From a virus: a stretch of 64,000 bases of DNA. The stretch covers positions 18,209-82,208 of IMG/VR virus record IMGVR_UViG_3300010885_043119; one strand, written 5' to 3'. The notes beneath the pieces were generated by a model. The model was given only the letters and a program-made list of their open reading frames with translations. It ran no database searches and was not told where the DNA came from. Position numbers and translations under genes: made by a program. This document shows, piece by piece, positions 17,385 through 25,914 of the stretch; position 1 is the first letter of the stretch, and the number at the start of each line of letters is the position of its first letter.

Positions 17385-18083
17385 TTACAACACTATGCTT
17401 TTGGTATTAATTAGAAGCTTGGACCTTTCCTGATTTAAAGCTGATAGAGCTTTATCTGCAAAAGATTTATGTATAATGTCAGGTATAACAGTTTCATAAA
17501 CATCAACTCTCATCAAATAGTCTTTAATGGCTGTGCTTATCATGTTAGGCGGTATGTCTGCTGACTCATTCATAAACATAATAGAGTTTACTTTGAAGAA
17601 ACAAGACACGTCGCTACTCACTATGACATCCAAGAAAGAACGTTCGTTCTTTATAAGGTGCATTGAGTTTACAAGGTTAACCTCAACAACCTTTCTATAA
17701 GACATTATTAAATTGTGAGTCTCTTGTCTTTCAGCTTCTCTGCTAGAGTTGGTTATCGACACTGCCCTTTCTGTGTAACATGCACTAGCTGCAGGTGGTC
17801 CTCCCATAGACGTGTCAAACTGAGTTCTTATTAGTTCTAGCAGTGTTACTTTGTTATCAATCGAGCATTTAGCTATTAAAGGCCAGACAGGCTTGTAGTC
17901 CTTGCCGTACTTATGAAGTATAGCTTCCCCTGGCCTTGGTCTTAAAACAGAAGTTCCATCGTAATTGGGTATTACTCTGGAACCGTAGTTGGACACTACC
18001 CCCTTAGTCTTAAGGAGGTAGTCGCGCATAAACATGCAATAAATACGTCTTGCTTCAAGAGCTAAGGTTCCAATAGACTCCAT
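17385..18083 (-). CDS. Hypothetical protein, replication module
   Basis: A 232-aa protein with no family recognised. It starts at a TAATG junction with the previous gene (one-base overlap) and lies 12 bp before the helicase gene, so it is co-translated with replication genes. It is helical in appearance with no nuclease or ATPase motif. A helicase loader or accessory factor is possible from position only. Confidence 0.55.
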   Translation of the reverse strand: MESIGTLALEARRIYCMFMRDYLLKTKGVVSNYGSRVIPNYDGTSVLRPRPGEAILHKYGKDYKPVWPLIAKCSIDNKVTLLELIRTQFDTSMGGPPAASACYTERAVSITNSSREAERQETHNLIMSYRKVVEVNLVNSMHLIKNERSFLDVIVSSDVSCFFKVNSIMFMNESADIPPNMISTAIKDYLMRVDVYETVIPDIIHKSFADKALSALNQERSKLLINTKSIVL

Positions 18084-18832
18084 TACTTTGCGCCTTCAAG
18101 AGCGCTTATCTCTGCTCTTTCAAACTCAGCAGATTTTATTCTAGACATAACAGCAGCTGAACTCTCTAAAACCCTTAGCTTTCTAAGCCTAGGAATATTT
18201 GTATAAATTGTGCTTCCAATTTTACAATTGTCTTCACCAAACTTTATCTTAAGTCTCTTTGTAAGGTTGTAATCATCTATTATGCCTACTATAGAATCTA
18301 TTTTTAAGTACGTTAATTCGTACTCTTCTTCGTAAGGTTCTTCATTTAAAAAAAGCTCATCATTATCGCCTAATACTACATCGCCATTTGTCATAAAAGT
18401 TTTAATAGCTGTTACTTCTATGAAGTTAGAGGCAGCAACTACTGTCGGATGGCCTGTAACAGCAGTAGGCTGTACATAAATGCATGGTACCTCTTCCAGA
18501 CTTAAAGTAATAACAGTGTCGTACTTATCTGAATATTTATAAACTGCATACTTTTTATCAACCAATGTAGCTAGCATTTTTTTAAACTCAGGAGAATCAT
18601 CTTTAAGTAAAAACTCCATAAGCCCCTGATCACCTCCAGACGCGTACGCTATGCTGTTTATAATCTTCTTACTTAAAGCTGTAATAGTAGGGCAGTATAT
18701 AACCTCTTCGAAGTAAGGAGCAACTTCTCCTCTCTTTTTCCATGAAGGCATGTTTTCATAACCTAAAACAACCGACCAAACCTTAGGTACTTTTTCTGAA
18801 AACCTTGTCTTCTTTTTAGTTTCTTCTGTCAT
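18083..18832 (-). CDS. Hypothetical protein, replication module
   Basis: A 249-aa protein that I do not recognise. It has a basic N-terminus (TEETKKKTRFSEK), an acidic middle (EEPYEEEYELTY), and is predicted soluble. It lies between the UvsW-like helicase and the 232-aa gene, overlapping the latter by one base. A replication role is only an inference from position. Confidence 0.55.
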   Translation of the reverse strand: MTEETKKKTRFSEKVPKVWSVVLGYENMPSWKKRGEVAPYFEEVIYCPTITALSKKIINSIAYASGGDQGLMEFLLKDDSPEFKKMLATLVDKKYAVYKYSDKYDTVITLSLEEVPCIYVQPTAVTGHPTVVAASNFIEVTAIKTFMTNGDVVLGDNDELFLNEEPYEEEYELTYLKIDSIVGIIDDYNLTKRLKIKFGEDNCKIGSTIYTNIPRLRKLRVLESSAAVMSRIKSAEFERAEISALEGAK

Positions 18833-18858
18833 GTTGTACTCAATTCTTTTAAAAAGGT

Positions 18859-20412
18859 TTAAAGTTCTTCATCTACTGAATCAAACGCTTCATCTAATAT
18901 GTCTGCTTCAAAGTTATGAGTATCTATCTCAGACTTAATAAACTTCTCAGCCCAACCCATTTGCTTGTAGCTAGCCCTTCTACTCTTACTTCTATTAAGG
19001 AAAGTAAAATCGAAGGCATCCATGAAATCAACAACCAAACCAAACTTTTTACCTGACTCGTCATGTTTTCTAGCAACTCTACCTGGAGCTTGAATATCTA
19101 CTATCTTGCTAGATCTAGCATCTGCTCGTATCAACACGCAAAGCTGTGCAAAGTCTACACCTGTAGACCACACGTCAGTGCTTATAACTTTTTTTAGAGT
19201 AGCCCTCTCAAAGCCAAGTCTCATATCTTCTCTTCTAGCAGGAGTCATCAAAGGCTCGGCAACTGGGTCAATAAGTTCCTTGTTTACATAAGCTTGGTAG
19301 TCGTCTGGATCCATTGAGTCATAACACAGCTGAAACTCAGGTAGAAACTGCTTAAGATGTATAGCGTGCTCTATTGACTTAACCATGATTAAAACCTGAT
19401 CATCATCATCGTACTCTCTAGCTTTAGCCGCTATAGCTTTATTTCTTTCTTCGTTTCGCCATATACCCCACCTCTCCTTAGACACTCCACTCATATCTGA
19501 AAATGCGCTTGGACCATTACCCTTTACATACACCCACTCAACCTTGATAGGAACTACAAGGTCTACGCTTACAGCGTCGCTATATGATAGTTGGAATATC
19601 CTAGGCCCAAATATTGCTTCTAGCATGAAATGAGCTCCATCCATTCTTCCGTCTGGAGAAGCAGTGAACCCAAACTTACGTGTCCTCATAAACTTACCTA
19701 GTTCATGCTGATACGTTGGAGCTACAGCTTCGTGTGCTTCATCGTAAAGAAGGATGTCTGCCAGACCTTCGCCTTCGTGGGATATCCTATGCATACTATC
19801 AGCAGTAATAACTGTAACTCTATCCCAAGTCTTCTTCCCGCTACCAACCATTCCAAGAGCAGGTATAAACTTTGACAACCCAGAGTGAATGCGACGCATA
19901 ACGTCAACTCTTCTGGTTACTATCTGAATCTTTGCTTTTGGATAAGCCAAGCATACTGCTGCAAACATAAAAGTCTTACCAAAGCCTGTTGGCCCTACGA
20001 TGATGCCGCCGCGAGAAGTAAGTATAGCTGCCAAGCATTCATCCTGCTTGTCTCTAAGCTCCATCCTACCCTTTAGTCTCATTATGTCGTACTTGAAGGC
20101 TGGGCCGCTGTGGTATTCTTTGTCTATGTCTACAATTGAAACCTTGTAGCCTAATCGCTCTGCATCAGCTTTTACCTTTGATAAAAACCCAGCTGGGCAA
20201 ACCAAGTTATTAAGACCGTCATATTGAAACACTCTTCTTATCTCTGTGGTTATTCCACCCTTCTTTGAAAAGTAGGTGGGTTGGTTGTAAGTGTTGTGAG
20301 TGTAACAAAGCCTGCTCTCTAAGCTTTTAGACAAGTCTTCCGGTAGAGAACTCATTCCTGGCACTGACACTTGAAGCAGAGAGTTACCTATAGTAAATAA
20401 AACTTCACTCAT
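18859..20412 (-). CDS. UvsW-like superfamily II DEAH helicase
   Basis: A 517-aa helicase, taking the start at MSEVLFTIGN because AAGGAG lies seven bases before it; the frame is open 43 codons upstream but without a ribosome site. Motifs: a Q-like RDKQDECL, Walker A VGPTGFGKTF, motif II LLYDEAHEA (DEAH), motif III FGFTASP, and motif VI APGRVARKHD. The short N-terminal domain before the motor resembles UvsW-type branch-migration helicases, which remodel R-loops, forks and recombination intermediates. It works with the RecA and gp46/47-like proteins. It is transcribed from a good sigma-70-type promoter (20513-20541). Confidence 0.82.
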   Translation of the reverse strand: MSEVLFTIGNSLLQVSVPGMSSLPEDLSKSLESRLCYTHNTYNQPTYFSKKGGITTEIRRVFQYDGLNNLVCPAGFLSKVKADAERLGYKVSIVDIDKEYHSGPAFKYDIMRLKGRMELRDKQDECLAAILTSRGGIIVGPTGFGKTFMFAAVCLAYPKAKIQIVTRRVDVMRRIHSGLSKFIPALGMVGSGKKTWDRVTVITADSMHRISHEGEGLADILLYDEAHEAVAPTYQHELGKFMRTRKFGFTASPDGRMDGAHFMLEAIFGPRIFQLSYSDAVSVDLVVPIKVEWVYVKGNGPSAFSDMSGVSKERWGIWRNEERNKAIAAKAREYDDDDQVLIMVKSIEHAIHLKQFLPEFQLCYDSMDPDDYQAYVNKELIDPVAEPLMTPARREDMRLGFERATLKKVISTDVWSTGVDFAQLCVLIRADARSSKIVDIQAPGRVARKHDESGKKFGLVVDFMDAFDFTFLNRSKSRRASYKQMGWAEKFIKSEIDTHNFEADILDEAFDSVDEEL

Positions 20413-20512
20413 AATCGCTCCTTCGAACTTTAAACTCAAAATAATAGATTTATGGCAGCCTCTGGAGGTACCAGTGATTGCCACTTTTGTTGTTACTAAG
20501 TAGGTCTTTCGG

Positions 20513-20541
20513 ATTCTATTTTGATAGAAGGTTTGAGTCAA
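20513..20541 (-). promoter_or_regulatory. Sigma-70-type promoter for UvsW-like gene
   Basis: On the minus strand, TTGACT, a 17-base spacer and TAGAAT: one mismatch to consensus in each of the two boxes. It lies about 100 bases upstream of the ATG. A near-consensus host promoter marks this as a likely early transcript covering helicase, primase and polymerase genes. Confidence 0.65.
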
Positions 20542-20561
20542 TTACTGAACTTAAAACAAGT

Positions 20562-20579
20562 TTTGTAATTGATTACAAA
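20562..20579. promoter_or_regulatory. Dyad upstream of early promoter (possible operator)
   Basis: TTTGTAATTGATTACAAA is an 8-bp inverted repeat with a 2-base centre, starting about 21 bases upstream of the -35 box of the promoter at 20513-20541. An activator- or repressor-binding site is possible. No other copy was noticed. Confidence 0.4.
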
Positions 20580-20635
20580 GCGTTACATGCTAGTAAGTTA
20601 AACTTAATAATATTAAAAATAAACTTACATGTACA

Positions 20636-21550
20636 CTACTTCAACTTGCTAAGGTGAATAGCCAAACCTATTGAATCCTTCTCTTGTGAAAAGAAAAGAT
20701 CTGGATCAAACACTTTCTCCATCCAAGGGTTTGGATATGGATATATGCTGTCCATCCAAGCCATACGTACAAACTTGATAAAGAGCTGAGACATTCTTAA
20801 CGAACTAACCCAAGGTTTGTGGTTTGCCCATTTAGTACTGCCTTCTCTTATAATAAACCAACCAGGCCTAGTCATCTCGGATATGGAAGCTGACAAGCCC
20901 TTGGACCAGCAGGAGTAAACGTCAAACTTCTTTACAAGCTTATCGTCAGTCTGTGGTCCATTGCACAAGCCAAGCCAAGAATACAACCTTGAAAGCCTAG
21001 ATGGATGGTTAGGGTCTATATACCACCTTGGGTCACCTATTCTAGCCATAACCTTTGTGAAGAACATGTCATCTATATGAGGTATGAAGCTTACATAGTT
21101 CCATACAGGATGCTGCTTCATTAGCTCACAAGCTTTTATGTGAGAGCCTTCTGTCTCTGATCTTATAAGAGCCCCAACCCCGTATGAAGCGCAATCTAAC
21201 ATATCAGCCTCATGCCAACCACCTAAAGACGGAATAGCTGAAGCCATTCTCATCTTAATAAGATTAGCCGGCGCATCGTTGTTAGATACTATGATTGGGC
21301 TGCCTATCTCAAGAGACTTGAGCCTGTGCTTAACTTTAAGCCGGTACAATCTTACAATCATACCGGCGTTTGAACCACTACCTAAAACACGAATCTTATC
21401 AGGGCAGTTTCCAGAGGTCTCAAGCTTGTCTATGTAACCCTCAACAGTAAGCTTAGTGCTGTAAGGCATTCTGTCGCCTTCTATAACCCACACCTCACTG
21501 TTGCTGTCTAAGGCAAGCTTGAAAACCGAACCTTCTACTGTTGTACCCAT
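20636..21550 (-). CDS. Conserved hypothetical protein between gp46-like and UvsW-like genes
   Basis: A 304-aa protein. The segment IDDMFFTKVMARIGDPRWYI, followed by PNHPSRLSRLYSWLGL, reads like a conserved phage protein but no function is known to me. It lies 8 bp downstream of the gp46-like gene and starts after AGGTGATAG, so it is in the recombination operon. No catalytic motif is visible. Confidence 0.6.
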   Translation of the reverse strand: MGTTVEGSVFKLALDSNSEVWVIEGDRMPYSTKLTVEGYIDKLETSGNCPDKIRVLGSGSNAGMIVRLYRLKVKHRLKSLEIGSPIIVSNNDAPANLIKMRMASAIPSLGGWHEADMLDCASYGVGALIRSETEGSHIKACELMKQHPVWNYVSFIPHIDDMFFTKVMARIGDPRWYIDPNHPSRLSRLYSWLGLCNGPQTDDKLVKKFDVYSCWSKGLSASISEMTRPGWFIIREGSTKWANHKPWVSSLRMSQLFIKFVRMAWMDSIYPYPNPWMEKVFDPDLFFSQEKDSIGLAIHLSKLK

Positions 21551-21557
21551 CTATCAC

Positions 21558-23672
21558 CTATTTATAAAGAGTCAGCGTATGATCGCACATGCGCTCCATA
21601 GCTTTCTCGTGACTGACTACAATAACTTGCAGTCCAGAGGACTTAGACATAGCTCTTAGTCTATTGAAAGCTGTGTCTAAACATTCGATGTTGTCATCGT
21701 CTAGACCTACGGTTGGTTCATCAAGTACTAACAGGTTTACACCTGAAGCTACTCCAAACTGAACAGCTAGCCTGAATGCAAGAGCCAGAACAACCTTCTC
21801 ACCGCCTGACAATCTAGCCGCTGGTAAGTCTCTTCCGTCATTGAACTTTGCCCAGAACACAAGCTCGTCATCAGAGTAAACTCTGAACGGAGCGTTAAAG
21901 TCTTCTAGATACTCATTCAACTTAATCACTGTCCTCTTTAAGTAGTTTACCGTAAGTCTCTTCGGTAAGTTAGACTTATGCATAACTTCTTTAAGATTTT
22001 CAAAATGATCCTTAGCAACTTTATTAACCCTAGCTTCTTCTATGTCTCCAACCAGCTTATCTCTTCTATTATATAAGTAATCTAAAGTTTCAACAGTTGC
22101 TTTTGATTGCTCTTCAAATCGTATTTTCTTTTCTCTGTCTTGATTTACTAAATTGATGCTATCACACAATACTCTTTCTTGCATGTAGTAGTCTTCACTT
22201 ATGTTGCATTCTTTACTTCTAGTTTCAATCTGAGACAAAAGTGAGTCTCTGGTTGCTTTTAAAGAAGTTATGCAAAAGTCTAAAGCAGAAAGCTTTGATG
22301 ACAAAGACTCATAGGATGTTCTAAGCTCAGTAAAGGTAGAAATAAACTTATTAACCTCGTCTTCAGAAACAGAAGGCTGCTCAGGTCTTTCAGTCTGAAG
22401 TTTTAGTGTAATTAACTCAAGCTTACTGTTAAGACCAGCTAAGTCTGAAGAGTGTTTGTAATTAGCAGTGTCGTACTCTCTGCTAAGCTGATACTGCTTC
22501 TTCATGTGGTCTATGAGTGGAGACGTCTCCACTAGATGCTTAGATATAGCGTCTATTGCAGCTAAAAGTACTTCTCCGGTAGTACCACATACAGGGCACT
22601 CTTTCTTTGAAGTAAGTTGAATTAGGTTCTGCCTCTTAGCTTCTAAAGCCCCAGCCGACTGTGAGTACTTCTCAAAATCTAAACCACTAGACTCTATGTA
22701 AGGAGACGGCTTTATAGGAGCAGATGCAACTAGTACTGATATACTTTCTTCAACTATAACAAGCTGAGCCTCATTAGCTGCTTTGCTATTGTCGTACTTA
22801 TGTATAAGACTCCACTGATACTGATGTTTTTTATACTCAGATAGAGCTGCATCTGAGTCTTTAACTAAAGACAGGTCATCAACCTTTGCTGAAAGAGGAG
22901 GCCTAGCTTCTTCTGCCTGACTTAGATCAGACAAAACTAAACTTAGAGTTTCTGAACACTTGTTGATGTCACGTTTTACATCTTTCTTTCTTCTTACTTC
23001 GCTGAGGTCTTTTTGAAGCTCAGTGTCGTCTACTACGTTTAAAGACACTTCCTTCAAAGATTTCGATATAGACTCAAGTAGTAGAGTCTTCTCTCGTATC
23101 TGAGCAAGTACAGACTCTACAGTTTCAGATGGAACCTGCACTAATATCTTAGATGAATATTTATTTATCTCGTCGTAGCAAAGTTCTGCTTTGTCTAAAC
23201 CGTATAGCGACTGCAGAGCTGACAGCCTGTCAGATTTAGGTAAAGTAAATATGCTGAACATCTGCCATTGGTCTACAAATATGTAGTCAGACAATATGTT
23301 AGAGCTTACTCCGACCAAACCTTCGATAGCAGTAGTAACTTCTCTGTCTCCAGTCAGTGGAGGCATAGAGTTTATAATTAAAGACCGCTTGTTAGGTCTT
23401 AGGTTCCTCTTTATAACAGCCTTACCGCCTGTTGTAGAAAATGTTAGCTCTACAAATGACTCATCTTTATCTGAGCATATTTTATTAATGTTTTCTGATA
23501 GAACACCTTCATTCCTTTTAAAATCTCCAGTAAGAGCTGCGTACGCTCCCTTGATAGCGTTAGACTTTCCTCCACCGTTAGGCCCTGTTATGGCAGTTAT
23601 GCCATCAAGAAAAGTCCAGTCAAGTTCTTGATGCTGGCAGAAGTTACGCAACCGAAGTTTATCAAGTCTCAT
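21558..23672 (-). CDS. Rad50/SbcC-like (gp46-type) recombination ATPase
   Basis: A 704-aa SMC-like protein. The N-terminus MRLDKLRLRNFCQHQ leads to Walker A GPNGGGKSNAI. A long coiled coil follows, interrupted by a zinc hook CPVCGTTGE near residue 350. The C-terminal lobe has the signature LSGGEKVVLALAFRL, Walker B LLVLDEPTVGLDD and the H-loop VVSHEKAM. It forms the end-processing nuclease complex with the Mre11-like product (24514-25650), resecting DNA ends for RecA. Shorter arms than bacterial SbcC and closer to T4 gp46 in size. The start follows GGAGGTATC. Carries palindrome copy 2. Confidence 0.9.
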   Translation of the reverse strand: MRLDKLRLRNFCQHQELDWTFLDGITAITGPNGGGKSNAIKGAYAALTGDFKRNEGVLSENINKICSDKDESFVELTFSTTGGKAVIKRNLRPNKRSLIINSMPPLTGDREVTTAIEGLVGVSSNILSDYIFVDQWQMFSIFTLPKSDRLSALQSLYGLDKAELCYDEINKYSSKILVQVPSETVESVLAQIREKTLLLESISKSLKEVSLNVVDDTELQKDLSEVRRKKDVKRDINKCSETLSLVLSDLSQAEEARPPLSAKVDDLSLVKDSDAALSEYKKHQYQWSLIHKYDNSKAANEAQLVIVEESISVLVASAPIKPSPYIESSGLDFEKYSQSAGALEAKRQNLIQLTSKKECPVCGTTGEVLLAAIDAISKHLVETSPLIDHMKKQYQLSREYDTANYKHSSDLAGLNSKLELITLKLQTERPEQPSVSEDEVNKFISTFTELRTSYESLSSKLSALDFCITSLKATRDSLLSQIETRSKECNISEDYYMQERVLCDSINLVNQDREKKIRFEEQSKATVETLDYLYNRRDKLVGDIEEARVNKVAKDHFENLKEVMHKSNLPKRLTVNYLKRTVIKLNEYLEDFNAPFRVYSDDELVFWAKFNDGRDLPAARLSGGEKVVLALAFRLAVQFGVASGVNLLVLDEPTVGLDDDNIECLDTAFNRLRAMSKSSGLQVIVVSHEKAMERMCDHTLTLYK
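22516..22533. repeat. Dispersed palindrome, copy 2 (18 bp)
   Basis: AGTGGAGACGTCTCCACT, a perfect 18-bp palindrome inside the gp46-like gene, read as VETSPL in the coiled-coil region. Confidence 0.9.
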
Positions 23673-23714
23673 GATACCTCCAATCTAGTAGGGTAAATGA
23701 TACATACTAAACAA

Positions 23715-23748
23715 AATAAGCCCACCCCAAAGAAGAGGTAGGCTTATT
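23715..23748 (-). terminator. Rho-independent terminator
   Basis: An 8-bp stem AATAAGCC / GGCTTATT, extended by three more pairs after one mismatch, is followed on the minus strand by TTTTGTTTAG. It lies after the Pro-rich gene and before the gp46-like gene. Confidence 0.65.
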
Positions 23749-23767
23749 TAAAATATAAAACAGTATG

Positions 23768-24442
23768 TTACTTAGTCATAGTTTTATCAGGACCTATGCC
23801 TGTATATGGTCTGCCATTTAAGGAGCCTCCTGGCACGGCTTGCATAACTGCAGGAGCTATAGATGGAGGAGCAGGCTTTGGAATTCTTGTAGCTGGCCTG
23901 CTTCCTTTAATTGTAGCAGGCTTCTTTACTGAAACTGGCTTTTTAGGTTTAGCCTTATTAATACCTTTAGTCTTAGGAGGAAGTACCTTAGGCTTACCGG
24001 TAGGCTTACCCTTAGGCTTTGGGTTACTAGGAGCCAACGGAGACTCAACTACAGGCTTAGTTGATGGAGGATCAGGAATAGGCTCAGCTGTATTAGATGG
24101 CGGTGGAAACCCTGTACAAATCTCAGGAGGAATACTCCATGTGTCAAAGCTTCCATAAATTCCAAAAGAATTAGTAGTAGTAACAGTTGGCGGTGAAGGA
24201 ACTTTTACTCCTGGAAAGTCTTTATACTGTTTAACTAACTGGTTATAATAATCACCTGCTGAGTTAACTTGTGCTCTTGCAGTACCCAAACTTTGAGAAA
24301 TAGTATTGTCCCATCCTGTATTATCTTTAAGCTGTGATCGTTTATTATCTAAATCAGTTACTGCTGCTTTAAGATCGTCTTTAGCAGCCTGCAGATCTTT
24401 GTTAGCCTTGTCTGGGTCAAACTTAAAAAACATGCTGGTCAT
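23768..24442 (-). CDS. Pro/Lys-rich protein with N-terminal coiled coil
   Basis: A 224-aa protein. Residues 8-75 are a probable coiled coil (KANKDLQAAKDDLKAAVTDL and onward). Residues 75-224 are dominated by Pro, Lys, Thr and Gly (KPKGKPTGKPKVLPPKTKG) and likely disordered and basic. No family is recognised. It sits between gp47- and gp46-like genes but its make-up is unlike a nuclease partner; it may be a structural or DNA-compacting protein. Own terminator downstream. Confidence 0.55.
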   Translation of the reverse strand: MTSMFFKFDPDKANKDLQAAKDDLKAAVTDLDNKRSQLKDNTGWDNTISQSLGTARAQVNSAGDYYNQLVKQYKDFPGVKVPSPPTVTTTNSFGIYGSFDTWSIPPEICTGFPPPSNTAEPIPDPPSTKPVVESPLAPSNPKPKGKPTGKPKVLPPKTKGINKAKPKKPVSVKKPATIKGSRPATRIPKPAPPSIAPAVMQAVPGGSLNGRPYTGIGPDKTMTK

Positions 24443-24469
24443 GTTATTACCTCGCTAACTGAAAATATG

Positions 24470-24495
24470 TGGTAGCCAGTTGTAGCCAGCTACCA
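24470..24495 (-). terminator. Weak hairpin after gp47-like gene
   Basis: A 7-bp stem TGGTAGC / GCTACCA with a 12-nt loop, then ACATATTTTCAG on the minus strand. It may partly separate the gp47-like gene from the downstream Pro-rich gene. Confidence 0.35.
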
Positions 24496-24513
24496 TTATC
24501 TCCTATAAACCTT

Positions 24514-25650
24514 TCAAGTTCCACCACTTTTTATGTCACTAAGCATGTTATCCAACTCGCCCCTCAAATCCTCTACTGATCTGCTAGACCATAGCTTTAT
24601 AAGGTCATTGTAGCTTCTTTCGGTAACATCACAAAAATCCTTTAAAGACTCATGAAATGACGAGTTTATATCAAAAGATCCTACTAGCTTGTCCAAGTCA
24701 GAAGCTACTGATGGCAAGTCAACTATTTCTTCAATTATAGGCACAAGGTCCACGTGAGCCTTGTCCTTAAAAGCTGAAGTTATAGCTGCGTTAACGTTAT
24801 CTAACTTAGTAGAGTAACGTATCCTAAATATAGGCCGTCCTATGTCGTTAGGCATATCGTCAGACTCAACTTTTTCAGCAACCTTTACCATAGTGTGAAG
24901 GTCGCTTTCTGAGTTTATTACTGACTGAATTAGTCGCCTTGTCTTATAAGGTGCTGATACAAACCCAAGGTCTTCAGTCATAATCCAAGCTGCTTTGTTG
25001 CAAGACTCTTTCAAATCTTGAAGACATATGCTGCCTGGAGATACAAACTTCATGTCATTAACGTCTGATATAAAATGTGAGTGAAAGTCTCCACTTATAA
25101 GAGCCTTGTACTTAAGGTTGTGTTCTACTAACGAGTAAGAGCAGCAAAATTCTTGTCCTGTATGAGGAAGCAGCTCGCTCCAAACCTGATGAGTAACTAG
25201 AACATCTGCAGGTCTAAATCTGTTGTAAGAGTCTTCAACAGACTTAGGAAGAAAGTAGTCGTAACCAAAAAAGTCCACTCCTTTTATTTTAAAGTTCTTG
25301 TTATGAACGTTTTCACAACCTTTAAACAGACTAAGCCAGGTAGGGTCTGACATCTCGTGCTGACCTTGCACATAGTATACCGGCAATCCTTTTTCATACA
25401 TCCTTGCCATCTGGTTTGAAACAACATGTATGCTGTAAGAGTCAGGATTCTTTATGTCAAACAAATCACCAGCCGCTATAAGCGGTACGCTTAGGGCTAT
25501 AGCCATATCAACTATTTGTGTAAGAGAGTATTCAGCATCTCCTTTTATACTTGGAAACTTCTTCCAAGCATTAAGTGCAACATGCCAATCAGATGTAACT
25601 ACTGCCAAAGGTTTTGAATTTAAAGAAACATTATTAATAGGATTTTTCAT
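24514..25650 (-). CDS. Mre11/SbcD-like (gp47-type) nuclease
   Basis: A 378-aa calcineurin-like phosphoesterase, start at MKNPINNV because TGGAG precedes that ATG; six further codons upstream lack a ribosome site. Metal-binding motifs appear in order: VTSDWHV (DxH), AAGDLFD (GD), QGQHEM (GNHD position, here GQHE), LVTHQ and GDFHSH. The Asn-to-Gln change in GNHD is unusual, as that Asn binds metal. The product should form the end-processing complex with the Rad50-like protein encoded downstream. It is divergent from csrA, whose promoter lies in the 78 bases between them. Confidence 0.87.
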   Translation of the reverse strand: MKNPINNVSLNSKPLAVVTSDWHVALNAWKKFPSIKGDAEYSLTQIVDMAIALSVPLIAAGDLFDIKNPDSYSIHVVSNQMARMYEKGLPVYYVQGQHEMSDPTWLSLFKGCENVHNKNFKIKGVDFFGYDYFLPKSVEDSYNRFRPADVLVTHQVWSELLPHTGQEFCCSYSLVEHNLKYKALISGDFHSHFISDVNDMKFVSPGSICLQDLKESCNKAAWIMTEDLGFVSAPYKTRRLIQSVINSESDLHTMVKVAEKVESDDMPNDIGRPIFRIRYSTKLDNVNAAITSAFKDKAHVDLVPIIEEIVDLPSVASDLDKLVGSFDINSSFHESLKDFCDVTERSYNDLIKLWSSRSVEDLRGELDNMLSDIKSGGT

Positions 25651-25682
25651 GAATGCTCCACTGTCCATTGGATTTAAAACAA

Positions 25683-25688
25683 TATAAT
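25683..25688 (+). promoter_or_regulatory. -10-like box for csrA
   Basis: TATAAT, 40 bases upstream of the csrA ATG, with no good -35 at 16-18 bases. It could be a promoter of the phage sigma factor or an activator-dependent one. Confidence 0.35.
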
Positions 25689-25728
25689 ACTCTAGGCGGT
25701 AACTGAAACCACTTCAGGAGAACTAAAA

Positions 25729-25914
25729 ATGCTAATATTATCAAGAAAAGTAGAAGAGTCTATAAAGATATCAGACGATATCGTAATAAAGATAGTTCGT
25801 ATAAGTGGCAACCAAGTTAAGATAGGAATAGAAGCACCAGCTCACATGACTGTTAGCAGGTCAGAAGATAAAACTAGATCTGTTGGTAAGTTTAACCTTA
25901 AACATACCTCATAA
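25729..25914 (+). CDS. csrA: CsrA-family RNA-binding translational regulator
   Basis: A 61-aa protein that follows CsrA/RsmA almost end to end: [20 protein letters not shown], then [17 protein letters not shown], and HMTVSRSED. The RNA-contacting residues of the family (Leu4 and Arg6 region of strand 1; the V-x-R near position 44, here VSRSE) are present. Host CsrA binds GGA motifs in mRNA leaders to block or stabilise translation. It is one of the few plus-strand genes here, with ribosome site CAGGAG and a TATAAT box upstream. Its end overlaps the convergent GT75-like gene by 17 bp. It could retune host carbon flow or regulate phage GGA-rich leaders. Confidence 0.92.
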   Translation: MLILSRKVEESIKISDDIVIKIVRISGNQVKIGIEAPAHMTVSRSEDKTRSVGKFNLKHTS

